A stretch of DNA of 64,000 bases from Vibrio ulleungensis (GTDB lineage Bacteria > Pseudomonadota > Gammaproteobacteria > Enterobacterales > Vibrionaceae), in contig NZ_JAFEUM010000009.1 of the NCBI RefSeq assembly GCF_016900875.1, positions 1-64,000 of the forward strand, in the 5' to 3' direction. Both the position numbers and the translations under genes were made by a program. A model generated the notes under the pieces. It was not told the DNA's origin, ran no database searches, and worked only from the letters and a program-made list of their open reading frames with translations. This document shows, piece after piece, positions 18,307 to 26,389 of this stretch; position 1 is the first letter of the stretch; every line of letters starts with the position of its first letter.

Positions 18307-19173
18307 ATGATCTACAGTATGACCGCCTACGCGCGCAAAGAAACTAAAGGCGATTGGGGCACCGCAGTGTGGGAAATTCGTTCTGTTAACCAGCGTTATC
18401 TAGAAACGTTTTTCCGTTTACCTGAACAGTTTAGAGGCCTAGAGCCATCACTGCGTGAGCGTTTTCGTAAGCGCTTGGCTCGCGGTAAAGTAGAGTGTCA
18501 CTTACGCTTTGAATCAAAAACAGCTGCGGGAAGTGATTTGATCATCAACGAAACACTTGCTGGACAAGTGGTTGATGCTGCGAAAAAAATCATGACCATT
18601 ACTGGCGAAGAAAGTCGAATCAACCCATTCCAAGTCATGCAGTGGCAAGGTGTGATGGAAACCCCTGAGCAAGATATGGATGCCATCAACAAAGACCTAC
18701 TTGCTGGTTTTAATGATGCTCTGACTGATTTCATCGAGGCGCGCGCCAGTGAAGGTGAAAACATGAAGGCTCTTATTGTTCAACGCCTAGACGCAATTAC
18801 GGATGAAGTCGTTAAAGTACGTGCTCGCATGCCAGAAATCCTACAATGGCAACGTGATCGCCTGCTGGGTAAATTTGAAGAAGCCAAAATTGAACTTGAT
18901 GAATCACGCGTTGAACAAGAGCTGATCGTTCTGGCACAGAAATCGGATGTTGCTGAAGAGCTAGACCGCTTAGATTCACACGTTAAAGAAGCGAACAGCA
19001 TTTTGAAAAAAGGTGGCGCATGTGGTCGTCGTTTAGACTTTATGATGCAAGAGTTTAACCGTGAGTCGAATACTCTAGCGTCTAAGTCAATCAGTACGGA
19101 CATTACCGCTTCTGGTGTAGAGCTTAAGGTATTGATTGAGCAGATGCGTGAGCAGATCCAGAACATAGAATAA
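18307..19173 (+). CDS. yicC: YicC-family endoribonuclease
   Basis: 288 aa. The start is placed at 18307 (MIYSMTAYARKE), which matches E. coli YicC; the frame stays open 25 codons upstream but without homology. Conserved blocks SVNQRYLETFFRLPEQFRGLEP and MMQEFNRESNTLASKS are present. The last 21 bases, CAGATCCAGAA to the stop codon, also form the left attachment site of the genomic island, which preserves the reading frame to its last codon. Known as an integration hotspot for mobilisable islands in vibrios. Confidence 0.95.
   Translation: MIYSMTAYARKETKGDWGTAVWEIRSVNQRYLETFFRLPEQFRGLEPSLRERFRKRLARGKVECHLRFESKTAAGSDLIINETLAGQVVDAAKKIMTITGEESRINPFQVMQWQGVMETPEQDMDAINKDLLAGFNDALTDFIEARASEGENMKALIVQRLDAITDEVVKVRARMPEILQWQRDRLLGKFEEAKIELDESRVEQELIVLAQKSDVAEELDRLDSHVKEANSILKKGGACGRRLDFMMQEFNRESNTLASKSISTDITASGVELKVLIEQMREQIQNIE
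19153..19173 (+). repeat. attL core of the yicC island
   Basis: CAGATCCAGAA-CATAGAATAA overlaps the last codons and stop of yicC. It differs from the copy at 35325-35345 at two positions (C/T and A/T). Strand exchange should occur within the CAGATCCAGAA block or the following bases. Confidence 0.85.
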
Positions 19174-19211
19174 GATTTCCACCTGTTTCCACTGGATTTC
19201 AAACCACTATC

Positions 19212-19238
19212 AAAGCCCCGTAAATGGGGCTTTTTTAG
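19212..19238 (+). terminator. terminator downstream of yicC
   Basis: AAAGCCCC-GTAAAT-GGGGCTTTTTT hairpin with a T-run. It lies inside the island, so the element supplies a new terminator for yicC; the probable original one is at 35383-35407. Confidence 0.88.
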
Positions 19239-19281
19239 TTTTTTAATGTTCTTATTTGTTTCCTATAGTATCATTCTAAGT

Positions 19282-19339
19282 GGTGACAAGAGCGGTGACA
19301 GAAATCATCTTGTCACCAAATACGAGAAAATTGGTGACA
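19282..19339. repeat. cluster of GGTGACA heptamers (left arm sites)
   Basis: GGTGACA occurs at 19282, 19294 and 19333, and inverted (TGTCACC) at 19311. Two more copies lie next to attR. Such clusters on both sides of the core are how lambda- and P4-type integrases bind att arms; the site also overlaps the region where the integrase promoter must be. Confidence 0.65.
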
Positions 19340-19371
19340 AAAGTTGATACTGGTAGAAGACCATTTCTAAT

Positions 19372-20592
19372 ATGAACAATAAACAGTTAGATGCATTAAT
19401 CCGTGCAGGGAACGATGTAAGAGAAGCATTAGGCGGTGGGCTGTATTTCCGCATTGCGTGCAAAACGCCTTCATGGGTGGTGAGGTACACTATCGCAGGT
19501 AAGCGATCCCAGATAGCCTTGCCAAAAGCCTACCCTAGAATGTCTATTCGAGATGCTAAACGAGCAGCCTTGGAGATCGTAGAGAATGCAAAGCAGGGCA
19601 TAGACCCGAAATCCGAACGCAAGAAAGCAGAGTTAGCAGAAATTCGCACCGTAGATCAGCTTTTTGAAGACTGGTATCAATCTTATCTATTAAAGCATTT
19701 CAAGAACCCTCAAATTCCAGCGCGTTACTATCGCAAGGAAATGAAGCGCCATATTGGTGTGATGACGATCAAAGACGTTACTCCCCAACATATAAGAAGA
19801 ATCGTTGATGACATTGTTAGTTCTGATCGGTTAAGCATTGCAAACAAGACCCTACTTTACGCAAAACAGATGTTTAACCATGCAATCAAGCTCAACCTGA
19901 CCTCTTACAACCCAGCCCAAGCATTCACACCGAAAGATGCTGGTGGCTCTGAACGAAGCCGAACACGCGCTCTATCATTAAGTGATATTGAGTACGCTTT
20001 TAAAATTTTCAGGGAACAGCATCATATCTTCACCAGAGATAACTACTTGGCTTGCTGCTTATTGCTATGTCTTGGGTGTCGTAAAGGCGAGCTAATTTCA
20101 ACTAGATGGGAAGACTTCGACTTTGAAGAAGCCATTTGGAGCTGCATCCCGAACAAGCGTAAATCAACTCAATCAACTGAGCCTATTGATATACCTTTAT
20201 CACCACAAGTCATAAGTTGGCTTGAAGAGTTAAAGGTTCGTGCAGCTGGGTCAGACTATGTATTTCCGTCACGTAGACAGAGCAAACGCAGAGCTTACAT
20301 TTCGGACGACACTCTTAACCATGCGTTAGCAAAAATGTTTGGCACGAAAGTCGATGGCAACAAACAGCCATATCCCAACATGCTACCTAAAATCGAGCCT
20401 TTTACTGTGCATGATCTGCGAAGAACGTGTCGAAGTCTGTTAGCAGAACTAGGAACACCAGAACATATTGCCGAACGTTGCTTGAATCATAAAGTACAAG
20501 GGCTGGTGGGCATTTATGACCGCCATAATTACTTTAATGAGCGACAAGAAGCATTAAGAAATCTGTCTGCTTTAGTTGCTCCCTTTTTATAA
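19372..20592 (+). CDS. int: P4-type tyrosine recombinase/integrase
   Basis: 406 aa. N-terminal DUF4102-like arm-binding domain (about 1-90, LGGGLYFRIACKTPSWVVRY), a core-binding SAM-like domain (about 95-190), then the catalytic domain. Catalytic residues visible: Arg237 (GCRKGEL), His347/Arg350 (HDLRR), His373 (LNHK) and Tyr382 (GIYDRHNYF). It starts 200 bp inside attL and points into the island. It should integrate and, with an excisionase, excise the element at yicC. Confidence 0.95.
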   Translation: MNNKQLDALIRAGNDVREALGGGLYFRIACKTPSWVVRYTIAGKRSQIALPKAYPRMSIRDAKRAALEIVENAKQGIDPKSERKKAELAEIRTVDQLFEDWYQSYLLKHFKNPQIPARYYRKEMKRHIGVMTIKDVTPQHIRRIVDDIVSSDRLSIANKTLLYAKQMFNHAIKLNLTSYNPAQAFTPKDAGGSERSRTRALSLSDIEYAFKIFREQHHIFTRDNYLACCLLLCLGCRKGELISTRWEDFDFEEAIWSCIPNKRKSTQSTEPIDIPLSPQVISWLEELKVRAAGSDYVFPSRRQSKRRAYISDDTLNHALAKMFGTKVDGNKQPYPNMLPKIEPFTVHDLRRTCRSLLAELGTPEHIAERCLNHKVQGLVGIYDRHNYFNERQEALRNLSALVAPFL

Positions 20593-20617
20593 ACATAAGC
20601 ACAATGACAAGAATCGA

Positions 20618-21463
20618 ATGAACAAAGCACAAGAAGACAAAAAAACGTTAGATCAGTGGATTGAGAGTAAGTCCTACTCTCAAATTTGGAGTTCAGTGCA
20701 TACCAATAATGAAGCCCTGACTGAATGGACGGTTTCCCAGCTACTTGAACAAACTAAAATCAGGTTGGATTTCATTGCTCATGCGTTACTAAATTCAGGC
20801 AACATATCCAACTGCATTCAATGGCGACAACTAAATGAAAGAAATCTAATAGACTTGCCACCAGTCATTCTAAGCACAACTGTCGGCACTCACTGCCAGC
20901 TTTTAAAAAAAACGGGTATTAAAGAGTTACTTGAAATGGAAGCTAATGTTGCTCACGCAACAATGCTTGATGAATACCTTGTTACATTGCCAGATGGAGA
21001 GCAGGGGATTTTTGCTTACATCCCCCTATCCACTTATACCAGCAAACAACTTCACAAAGACTTTGTTGCATTTGAAAAAGATGTAAGAAACCAAGTAAAA
21101 ATACAAGAGCCAATTGCGGTAGAAAAGCGAACGGAGAAAAGCGGTGCTATTCGCAGTCTGATTAGCTACCGAGCTATAATCTATCTGGACATACTCATTT
21201 GGCTTATACACGAGCACAAACTCGATAGCATAGATGATATTCCCAGCATCATAACGGCCAATGAAATCGCCTCCGCTTTAAACATACATAAACTCGATAC
21301 TGATGATGAGGATATTGGCGCAAGCAACATACGCTCTTGGAAACGAGACTTTTACTCACCAAAGCTAACTAAGTCCAATTGGTTTGAAAGAATCAGCATC
21401 CAAATCAGACAGGATCAAGAAATGATGAGCCTGAAAGTGTCAACTTTGCTGCAATGCTCTTAG
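20618..21463 (+). CDS. hypothetical protein next to integrase
   Basis: 281 aa from the ATG at 20618; the frame is open further upstream but would overlap the integrase. Mostly helical, with no signal peptide. A conserved-looking stretch near the middle is RSLISYRAIIYLDILIWLIHE, followed by ITANEIASALNI, which resembles a helix-turn-helix. Genes of this size directly after an integrase are common in small integrative elements (the DUF6387 group is one example), but I cannot assign it to a family. Confidence 0.6.
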   Translation: MNKAQEDKKTLDQWIESKSYSQIWSSVHTNNEALTEWTVSQLLEQTKIRLDFIAHALLNSGNISNCIQWRQLNERNLIDLPPVILSTTVGTHCQLLKKTGIKELLEMEANVAHATMLDEYLVTLPDGEQGIFAYIPLSTYTSKQLHKDFVAFEKDVRNQVKIQEPIAVEKRTEKSGAIRSLISYRAIIYLDILIWLIHEHKLDSIDDIPSIITANEIASALNIHKLDTDDEDIGASNIRSWKRDFYSPKLTKSNWFERISIQIRQDQEMMSLKVSTLLQCS

Positions 21464-21517
21464 GGCGTGAGGAATAATATTTCTTATCTCTCATATCCGT
21501 ACTAACCCCGCATAAAT

Positions 21518-21561
21518 ATAGTTCCTCACACTAAGAAACCTTCAGAGACGTGAGGAACTAT
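21518..21561 (+). promoter_or_regulatory. 12-bp inverted repeat covering the alpA-like ribosome binding site
   Basis: ATAGTTCCTCAC (21518-21529) is perfectly complementary to GTGAGGAACTAT (21550-21561). The second arm contains the Shine-Dalgarno GAGGAA and the first two bases of the ATG. In the RNA this would hide the start; in DNA it could be an operator. A third GTGAGGAA copy lies at 21467. Confidence 0.7.
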
Positions 21562-21778
21562 GCATCATCAATCATTTACATCTCCAACCTTTCAAGATCG
21601 CTTTGTAAAAGAAGCCGAACGAAAACAAATCACTCAAGTATCGCGTAGTCAGGCATACAAGCTTGAGAAAGCCAATAAGTACCCCAAGCGTGTACAACTT
21701 TCGACAAGGTCTGTAGCTTGGCGCTTATCCGAGTTGATTGCATGGGTTGAGAGCCGAACCCAATCTAGATTTTCATAA
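21560..21778 (+). CDS. AlpA-family DNA-binding protein (putative excisionase/regulator)
   Basis: 72 aa. ITQVSRSQAYKLEKANKYPKRVQLSTRSVAWRLSELIAWVESR is the usual AlpA/MerR-like winged-helix: the helix-turn-helix picks DNA, then the S-V-A-W-R-x-S-E-L-I-x-W motif. AlpA homologues act as excisionases or activators of integrase in P4-like elements. Start codon and ribosome site are inside a 12-bp inverted repeat, suggesting control of translation. Confidence 0.85.
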   Translation: MHHQSFTSPTFQDRFVKEAERKQITQVSRSQAYKLEKANKYPKRVQLSTRSVAWRLSELIAWVESRTQSRFS

Positions 21779-21816
21779 AAACCCAGCAAACTAACAAAAA
21801 AGTAGGATGTAACATT

Positions 21817-22329
21817 GTGACTAAACAAGAGTATTTATCGCACCAAAAAGCCTTCAACAGTTTGCGCCTAGAAACTCCGCGTCTAACTATTCGCGAGTAT
21901 TGTGAACAAAACGGTATGCATTACAACACTGCAAGAAGGCATATAAAACTTAACCAATTTAATCTTTCTCATCACTCAACCTCCCCATATGGTAGTGCTG
22001 CTGAAAATAAGAAGCATAATTGGCCAGTTTTGTTGGAAAGGTATCTCATCTCCTCAATACACGACCCTGATATTTTTCCAATCGATTTTGCGAAGAGTCA
22101 TGACATTCCGTATTCAATTTTGCGACGCAACTTTAGTTCCCTGAAAACCAACCCAGAAATATCTGGGCTCTGGGAACTACATTTTCGCCAAAAAGCACTA
22201 CTAAAGAGTTTGAAGCTAAATGACATATCACTTGTTCATTTTGAAAAGCAGAGAAGAGCAATACTAAGTGAACTGAATGACGAGTTAGCCTTGTGTCGAC
22301 TTACAAACGTAGAAGATTTCAAGGATTAA
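21817..22329 (+). CDS. putative helix-turn-helix protein
   Basis: 170 aa with a GTG start preceded by AGTAGGATG. Two regions look like helix-turn-helix: LTIREYCEQNGMHYNTARRHIK (about 24-45) and IDFAKSHDIPYSILRRNF (about 88-105). No known family recognised. It lies 39 bp after the AlpA gene and 4 bp before the next one, so the three probably form one operon. Confidence 0.6.
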   Translation: MTKQEYLSHQKAFNSLRLETPRLTIREYCEQNGMHYNTARRHIKLNQFNLSHHSTSPYGSAAENKKHNWPVLLERYLISSIHDPDIFPIDFAKSHDIPYSILRRNFSSLKTNPEISGLWELHFRQKALLKSLKLNDISLVHFEKQRRAILSELNDELALCRLTNVEDFKD

Positions 22330-22333
22330 CACT

Positions 22334-22594
22334 GTGTCTGGAAGGCTTCACTCCAATAAACAAGATAAACACAACAAAGATGTGCTGCATTATCTGTTTT
22401 GCAAAAGACCGCCAACGGACTTAATTCCTGTAACTCAAATGGAATTGTTAGTTTCGAAAAAGAAACGGACATTGATGGCATGGGTAAGGCAAGGACACTT
22501 CCCTACCCCTCATATGCAAAAGAACCGCATTCTCGGCTGGCGAAGAGATGACTATGAAGATTGGCTTATACAAACCAACCTTACTAATCACTAG
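22334..22594 (+). CDS. small DNA-binding protein, excisionase-like
   Basis: 86 aa, GTG start. The C-terminal half, VTQMELLVSKKKRTLMAWVRQGHFPTPHM...WRRDDYEDWL, has the pattern of an AlpA/MerR winged helix (helix-turn-helix, wing with F-P-x-P, then W-x-x-x-D-Y-E-x-W). It starts 4 bp after the preceding stop. It could be a second regulator or the true recombination directionality factor. Confidence 0.6.
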   Translation: MSGRLHSNKQDKHNKDVLHYLFCKRPPTDLIPVTQMELLVSKKKRTLMAWVRQGHFPTPHMQKNRILGWRRDDYEDWLIQTNLTNH

Positions 22595-22616
22595 CGGCTA
22601 AATGCCGCTTTTTTTA
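22592..22616 (+). terminator. terminator of the alpA operon
   Basis: AGCGGC-TAAAT-GCCGCTTTTTTT hairpin and T-run immediately after the last gene of the operon. Confidence 0.85.
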
Positions 22617-22670
22617 ATACCAATGACTTGATTGAAGCTAATTACCGGAAGCCTAAACAACCAACAGACA

Positions 22671-22705
22671 CGGTGTAGTAACGGCTTTCGCCATAAATCA
22701 CACCG
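22671..22705 (+). other. inverted repeat upstream of the replication gene
   Basis: CGGTGT...ACACCG arms with an inner CGG/GCC pair form an imperfect hairpin 30 bp upstream of the initiator gene. HUH initiators nick hairpin-borne origins, so this is a candidate origin, but no nick site could be identified. Confidence 0.35.
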
Positions 22706-22735
22706 CCAAACTTACAGGTAATAACTAATACTACT

Positions 22736-23572
22736 ATGACCTCCACACTCAAACATAAAAGCACCCAGCAGTATTGTTACCTCAATACTGTATGGAATGT
22801 TTATGACTGTGCTGGTGGTCTAAACGATACTTACCTTGATAAGATTTTCGCTACTCTTCACGCTCTCTCAGAGCAAACTATTAAGTTATTTGTTCTTCGA
22901 TTTGATTTGCACTTACCAAAGTACACTGAGTTAAATACCCATATCAGTGACCTACGAGATAGGCTCTATGAACATATTGAACAAAACATCAAATCAAGAG
23001 AAAGAAACTACGTCGTAGCCCAAAAACGTAAAGCTCTAATTTGGGCTAGAGAGCAGATATCTAGCAAAGCACAGCATTACCATTGCGCACTGATCTTAGA
23101 CGGTAATCTTTTTAATAACCCAACGAATATCCTAGGATGGATAAAGACCATTTGGTCAAAGTCAACCAATGGTAATGTTCCTAAAATCCCTCACCCTTAC
23201 TACAACCTAAATACACGAGATATGATGCAGCGCCAACGCGTCATTTTTCGACTTAGCTATCTAGCGAAAAACGCCGGAAAGAATACGGTGAAAGGCGTTC
23301 GCTATTTTGGTTCTAGTCAACATAAACCATCGACAGCTTCAACGTGGAACCCTGAGCACTGCATGACTAGCCTTACGGATTTAGGTAATGAATGGTTAAG
23401 TTCAAAACTAGAACTGACTTGTAACGTCGCAGAGCCAACATCCGTTTTAAATAAACTCACTTTAGTGCGCACAACTGGTATTTGTAATTCCTTAAGCTGC
23501 GCTGTTTTGATAAACAAACCCCATGAACCGATAAAAAAATGGCTCTTTCCTTCGGTTGCGCGAGCTCCATAG
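22736..23572 (+). CDS. HUH-type replication initiator (inovirus Gp2 / YagK-YfjJ family)
   Basis: 278 aa. An N-terminal strand LFVLRFDLHLP is followed by HYHCALILDG (His114-Tyr-His116, the HUH metal motif) and LSYLAKNAGK (Tyr175 with Lys178, the catalytic tyrosine motif). This is the layout of filamentous-phage Gp2 and the related YagK/YfjJ proteins found in P4-like elements, which nick one strand to start rolling-circle replication. It implies the excised island can replicate. Own transcription unit with a weak ribosome site. Confidence 0.75.
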   Translation: MTSTLKHKSTQQYCYLNTVWNVYDCAGGLNDTYLDKIFATLHALSEQTIKLFVLRFDLHLPKYTELNTHISDLRDRLYEHIEQNIKSRERNYVVAQKRKALIWAREQISSKAQHYHCALILDGNLFNNPTNILGWIKTIWSKSTNGNVPKIPHPYYNLNTRDMMQRQRVIFRLSYLAKNAGKNTVKGVRYFGSSQHKPSTASTWNPEHCMTSLTDLGNEWLSSKLELTCNVAEPTSVLNKLTLVRTTGICNSLSCAVLINKPHEPIKKWLFPSVARAP

Positions 23573-23933
23573 TTCGGAAAACTGCGCATTTCACACAGCA
23601 AAGTGATCACTTTTACACGCGAACCGGATGCATTTTTGTACACTTATCGAGCAAACCGCTCATCTCTTTAAAGATAGCATATTGCAAATACAATGAGTTA
23701 CACCGAATCCCTATCTCGTGTTCTCCTGTCAGTCATGAAGAGAGTATATCCGTGCTCACTGAAAGATTTGTTGAAATGAAGCCTATGAAGCGAAGAAAAG
23801 CTTGGGATGTTTTCGGTTCAATCTGCGCAAAACCCGCCGTTTGTTAACCTTTTTTCTACATATATGCGCAATTTATCGGGAATAGTGATCCATTGAGCCG
23901 TTAACCACCCATACATGATTATTAAGAGGCAAC
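23573..23933 (+). other. 361-bp stretch without a recognisable gene
   Basis: A 102-codon open frame overlaps the end of the initiator gene and covers most of this stretch, but its sequence shows no family pattern and no good ribosome site. A/T-rich DNA at 23845-23930 probably holds the promoter for the next gene. Confidence 0.4.
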
Positions 23934-24530
23934 ATGACAACAAAGCGATTTAATTTAGACACACTGCCACTATGCGGAGCCAAAACTCGTTCTGGCGGCA
24001 CATGCAAACGCAGAGGAAGCAAGACTAACGGACGCTGTAAACTTCATGGAGGTAAGTCTACTGGCGCCAAAACAGCCCAAGGTAAGAGGGCTTCGAGTTT
24101 AAATGCCAGGCAAAGTATTCCGGATTGGTTTTGGGCACCTTTTAAAATGCAATGGCTCGATAACCCTCTACTTGATGAAGCAACGAGTTGCTGTCATAAG
24201 TTAATGCGCCACCAGCAGAACCCCGCTGCAATAAACGAGCTTGTGGCGAAACACCAGATTGCACTGGAAGTGATGAAGTATGCCATTCTACAGGTCCACG
24301 GAACTGCAATGTTCATTACTATTCAGGGAGCTTTAGATCATTACTATCAAGATATAAACTCTACTCATATAGAGTTTCATGTTTACTACCCTCTAATTAG
24401 CTCACCAATGTACTACAGACCTGAAAGTAAGGCTCAGACTGCATATGCAGATAAGTGGCTGCATAAGAAAGACTTTATTGGAAGAGAGATGCGAAAATTG
24501 GAGAAGAGGTTAGAGCGAATCCAAAAATAG
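23934..24530 (+). CDS. HGGXSTG-motif protein
   Basis: 198 aa. The N-terminus carries a basic, cysteine-rich segment (CGAKTRSGGTCKRRG...NGRCKLHGGKSTGAKT) with three spaced cysteines and a His, probably a small metal-binding fold. The HGG-x-STG signature occurs in many phage and integrative-element proteins, often beside replication or packaging genes. The remainder is helical with a basic C-terminal tail (KLEKRLERIQK). Function unknown. Last gene of the element's own backbone. Confidence 0.7.
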   Translation: MTTKRFNLDTLPLCGAKTRSGGTCKRRGSKTNGRCKLHGGKSTGAKTAQGKRASSLNARQSIPDWFWAPFKMQWLDNPLLDEATSCCHKLMRHQQNPAAINELVAKHQIALEVMKYAILQVHGTAMFITIQGALDHYYQDINSTHIEFHVYYPLISSPMYYRPESKAQTAYADKWLHKKDFIGREMRKLEKRLERIQK

Positions 24531-24970
24531 ATGCCGTGAGTAACCTCTTCAACCATTAAATACTGACTTACGACGGTACCTCACTGTACCTTCAATGAAG
24601 GTGATGATTTTACTATACTGGCTGTGCAAACTGCTTAGCAGTATGCCATTTACGTCTTTCATCGCCGACTGAAAGTTTAGTTCTGTCAGGCAGGATTCGG
24701 GCTTTTTGCACAAGATTCCACCCTGAGCACAAGCTGAGCTTTCAGTCACTTCACTCCCTATAAAAAGCCAATCTAAATTAAGTTATTGCTCATTGGAGTA
24801 CTGGTATTTACTAAGTCCGATCTGAGCTAAACAGTGCTATTAGATCGAAGTTGGACAATTTCGTGTTACGAGTGAAGACGGCAACAATCCAATTTGCATG
24901 AGCAAATGTATGGTAAAGCTCTATCTGAGTGGCCAGTATTGGTGAACCACTGCACTTAGTCTTAACTTGA
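24531..24970. other. 440-bp non-coding border between backbone and cargo
   Basis: No supported gene; a 66-codon minus-strand frame here looks spurious. It contains repeat copy G (TTGGACAATTTCGTGTTACG at 24851-24870) and a nearby AGATCG/CGATCT inverted repeat, so the left-most cargo border lies here. Confidence 0.5.
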
Positions 24971-25273
24971 TTATTCTTCAAGAAACCGAACACCTTTACC
25001 GTGTTGTCGAGCATACTCGATTTCACCTTCGGTACTTTTCCCGATATAGCCACCCACATTTAAAACAAGAATTTCATCAGACATATCTATTTTGCGTTTA
25101 TGTAAGTCACCTAACATTCGTTTATCTTCTTCTGTTAGATCGAAATGGTCATCGTGCTCTAGACCACCAACGCTTAGTACAATCTTACCTGCCATAGTTT
25201 CATTGAAGTTGGCATCCCAAAACGCTTGCTTAAATTTCACACTCCCACAAAGGGTTACTACTAATGGCTTCAC
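24971..25273 (-). CDS. DUF4406-like small protein (nucleoside deoxyribosyltransferase-like fold)
   Basis: 100 aa from a GTG at 25273, chosen because AGGAGG lies 5 bp upstream; upstream codons run into a cassette border. PLVVTLCGSVKFKQAFWDAN at the start, SDEILVLNVGGYIGKSTEGEIEYARQHGK at the end: the CGS...F and D-x-I-L-V-L-N-V-G-G-Y-I-G-x-S-T patterns of YtoQ/DUF4406-type proteins related to nucleoside 2-deoxyribosyltransferases. The activity is unproven. Minus-strand orientation like the other cassettes. Confidence 0.7.
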   Translation of the reverse strand: MKPLVVTLCGSVKFKQAFWDANFNETMAGKIVLSVGGLEHDDHFDLTEEDKRMLGDLHKRKIDMSDEILVLNVGGYIGKSTEGEIEYARQHGKGVRFLEE

Positions 25274-25302
25274 GACGCCTCCTACTGAAATATAACGCCG
25301 CA

Positions 25303-25878
25303 TTATACCTTTGGCTCAATGTTCATGGGGTTTTTAAGATACCCTGCTACAATCTCCAAAGCTACTTCAGGCGACTTATCCGCTATTTTGTCGATCATTT
25401 CCTTACCTTTTTGCATCCAGTATGAATCTGCTAAAAGAGCATATGACAATGAAGCAGCAATTTCATGCAAGTCCTGTAAACGATGCTTTACCCTAATGTT
25501 GAGACGAAGATCTGTACGATCGCAACACTCACGGTCACGACCATTTATGAACCAGTGTCCTGAAATATTGTTGTCTAGAAAGGTTATGGTTTTCATTTGC
25601 ATAATGGAGTGCTTAACCATATTTTCCTCTCCATCAGCGAACACAGACGACTGAACATTATGATCATATGGGTAATCTTCAATTTGAGCGACCTCTTCTT
25701 TCCACTCTTCCCATTCTGAGATTAAAGAAGATAATTCCGATATAACCCAGTCTTTTCTAGGGTTTCTTATTTCGAGTTTCTGCATTGTTTCCTCTGAATA
25801 GTTATAACATTTTTGTTGGAAAGCCGGCTTGTTTTCTCTGAGAGCATCCAACCGATATAATTTTTTTAACTCATTCAA
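25303..25878 (-). CDS. hypothetical cassette protein
   Basis: 191 aa, acidic, mostly helical, with a Trp/Glu-rich stretch (LISEWEEWKEEVAQIEDYPYD) and a Cys pair (RDRECCDRTDLR). No signal peptide or family recognised. The ribosome site is weak. It ends 30 bp before the start of the DUF4406-like gene, and the space between holds TATAATGC-GG-CGTTATA, a minimal inverted repeat resembling collapsed attC ends. Confidence 0.55.
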   Translation of the reverse strand: MNELKKLYRLDALRENKPAFQQKCYNYSEETMQKLEIRNPRKDWVISELSSLISEWEEWKEEVAQIEDYPYDHNVQSSVFADGEENMVKHSIMQMKTITFLDNNISGHWFINGRDRECCDRTDLRLNIRVKHRLQDLHEIAASLSYALLADSYWMQKGKEMIDKIADKSPEVALEIVAGYLKNPMNIEPKV

Positions 25879-26210
25879 TAATCACAGAAAACTAGTTCAG
25901 CAACCAGTCTACGTGACAGAAAAAGCAAGCCTGCTCGGTTTTTCGATATATCCAGCCCACAAAACCGAGCCATTTATCTTACTAAGCCATCGATTTACTG
26001 TTGACTGGTATCGTACAGGCAACGAAACGGGCTGGCTTGAATACCTAGTTTTCGCTCTTTTGTATGTCTTACGGCAGCCGAAGAACAACAGACTGTATAA
26101 AACATCAGCAATGCAAAATTCATTGACTAATTACTATGACTCTTATCGCAATTCCGGCATGAGGAAAATTAGGGTAAACCGTATCACTGTGGATTGAGAG
26201 GTTAAGCGTC

Positions 26211-26284
26211 GCTAACTTCCAATGGGGCAAAGACGAGTTAGCGGCAGTCGCACCAACACGTCTCTGGACAATTCCGTGTTTGGG
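26211..26284 (-). repeat. cargo-border repeat copy A (two tandem palindromes)
   Basis: First palindrome 26211-26242 (GCTAAC...GTTAGC around GGGGCAAAGACG), second 26254-26282 (AACACG...CGTGTT around GGACAATT). On the minus strand they read as TTGTCC and TTTGCCCC units. About 130 bp including the flank CGGATTAG resembles copy D at 32434. The rest of 25879-26343 shows no supported gene. Confidence 0.75.
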
Positions 26285-26335
26285 GGCCACTCTTTAAAAT
26301 GTGTTTCGGATTAGCGGAAGTATGGAAAAATCAGA

Positions 26336-26389
26336 GTAACGCTTCAATCAGCCGACGCGTCAGCGGTCGGCTGGATTGACTTGTTAGCC
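26336..26389 (-). repeat. integron attC site (short type)
   Basis: On the minus strand GGCTAACAAG... and ...AAGCGTTAC bracket a near-perfect hairpin with arms CAGCCGAC / GTCGGCTG. The layout R''(CTAAC)-L''-L'-R'(GCGTTAC) and length of 54 bp match the classical short attC, like those of class 1 cassettes. It overlaps the last codons of the PIN-like gene. Confidence 0.9.

Noticed and set aside
23539..23847. 102-codon frame overlapping the end of the HUH initiator
   Set aside because: Out-of-frame overlap, composition unlike a folded protein, no ribosome site.
25829..26197. 122-codon plus-strand frame between the 191-aa gene and repeat A
   Set aside because: It overlaps the start of the minus-strand gene, has no ribosome site and shows no family pattern; it could be a decayed remnant, but I cannot support it.
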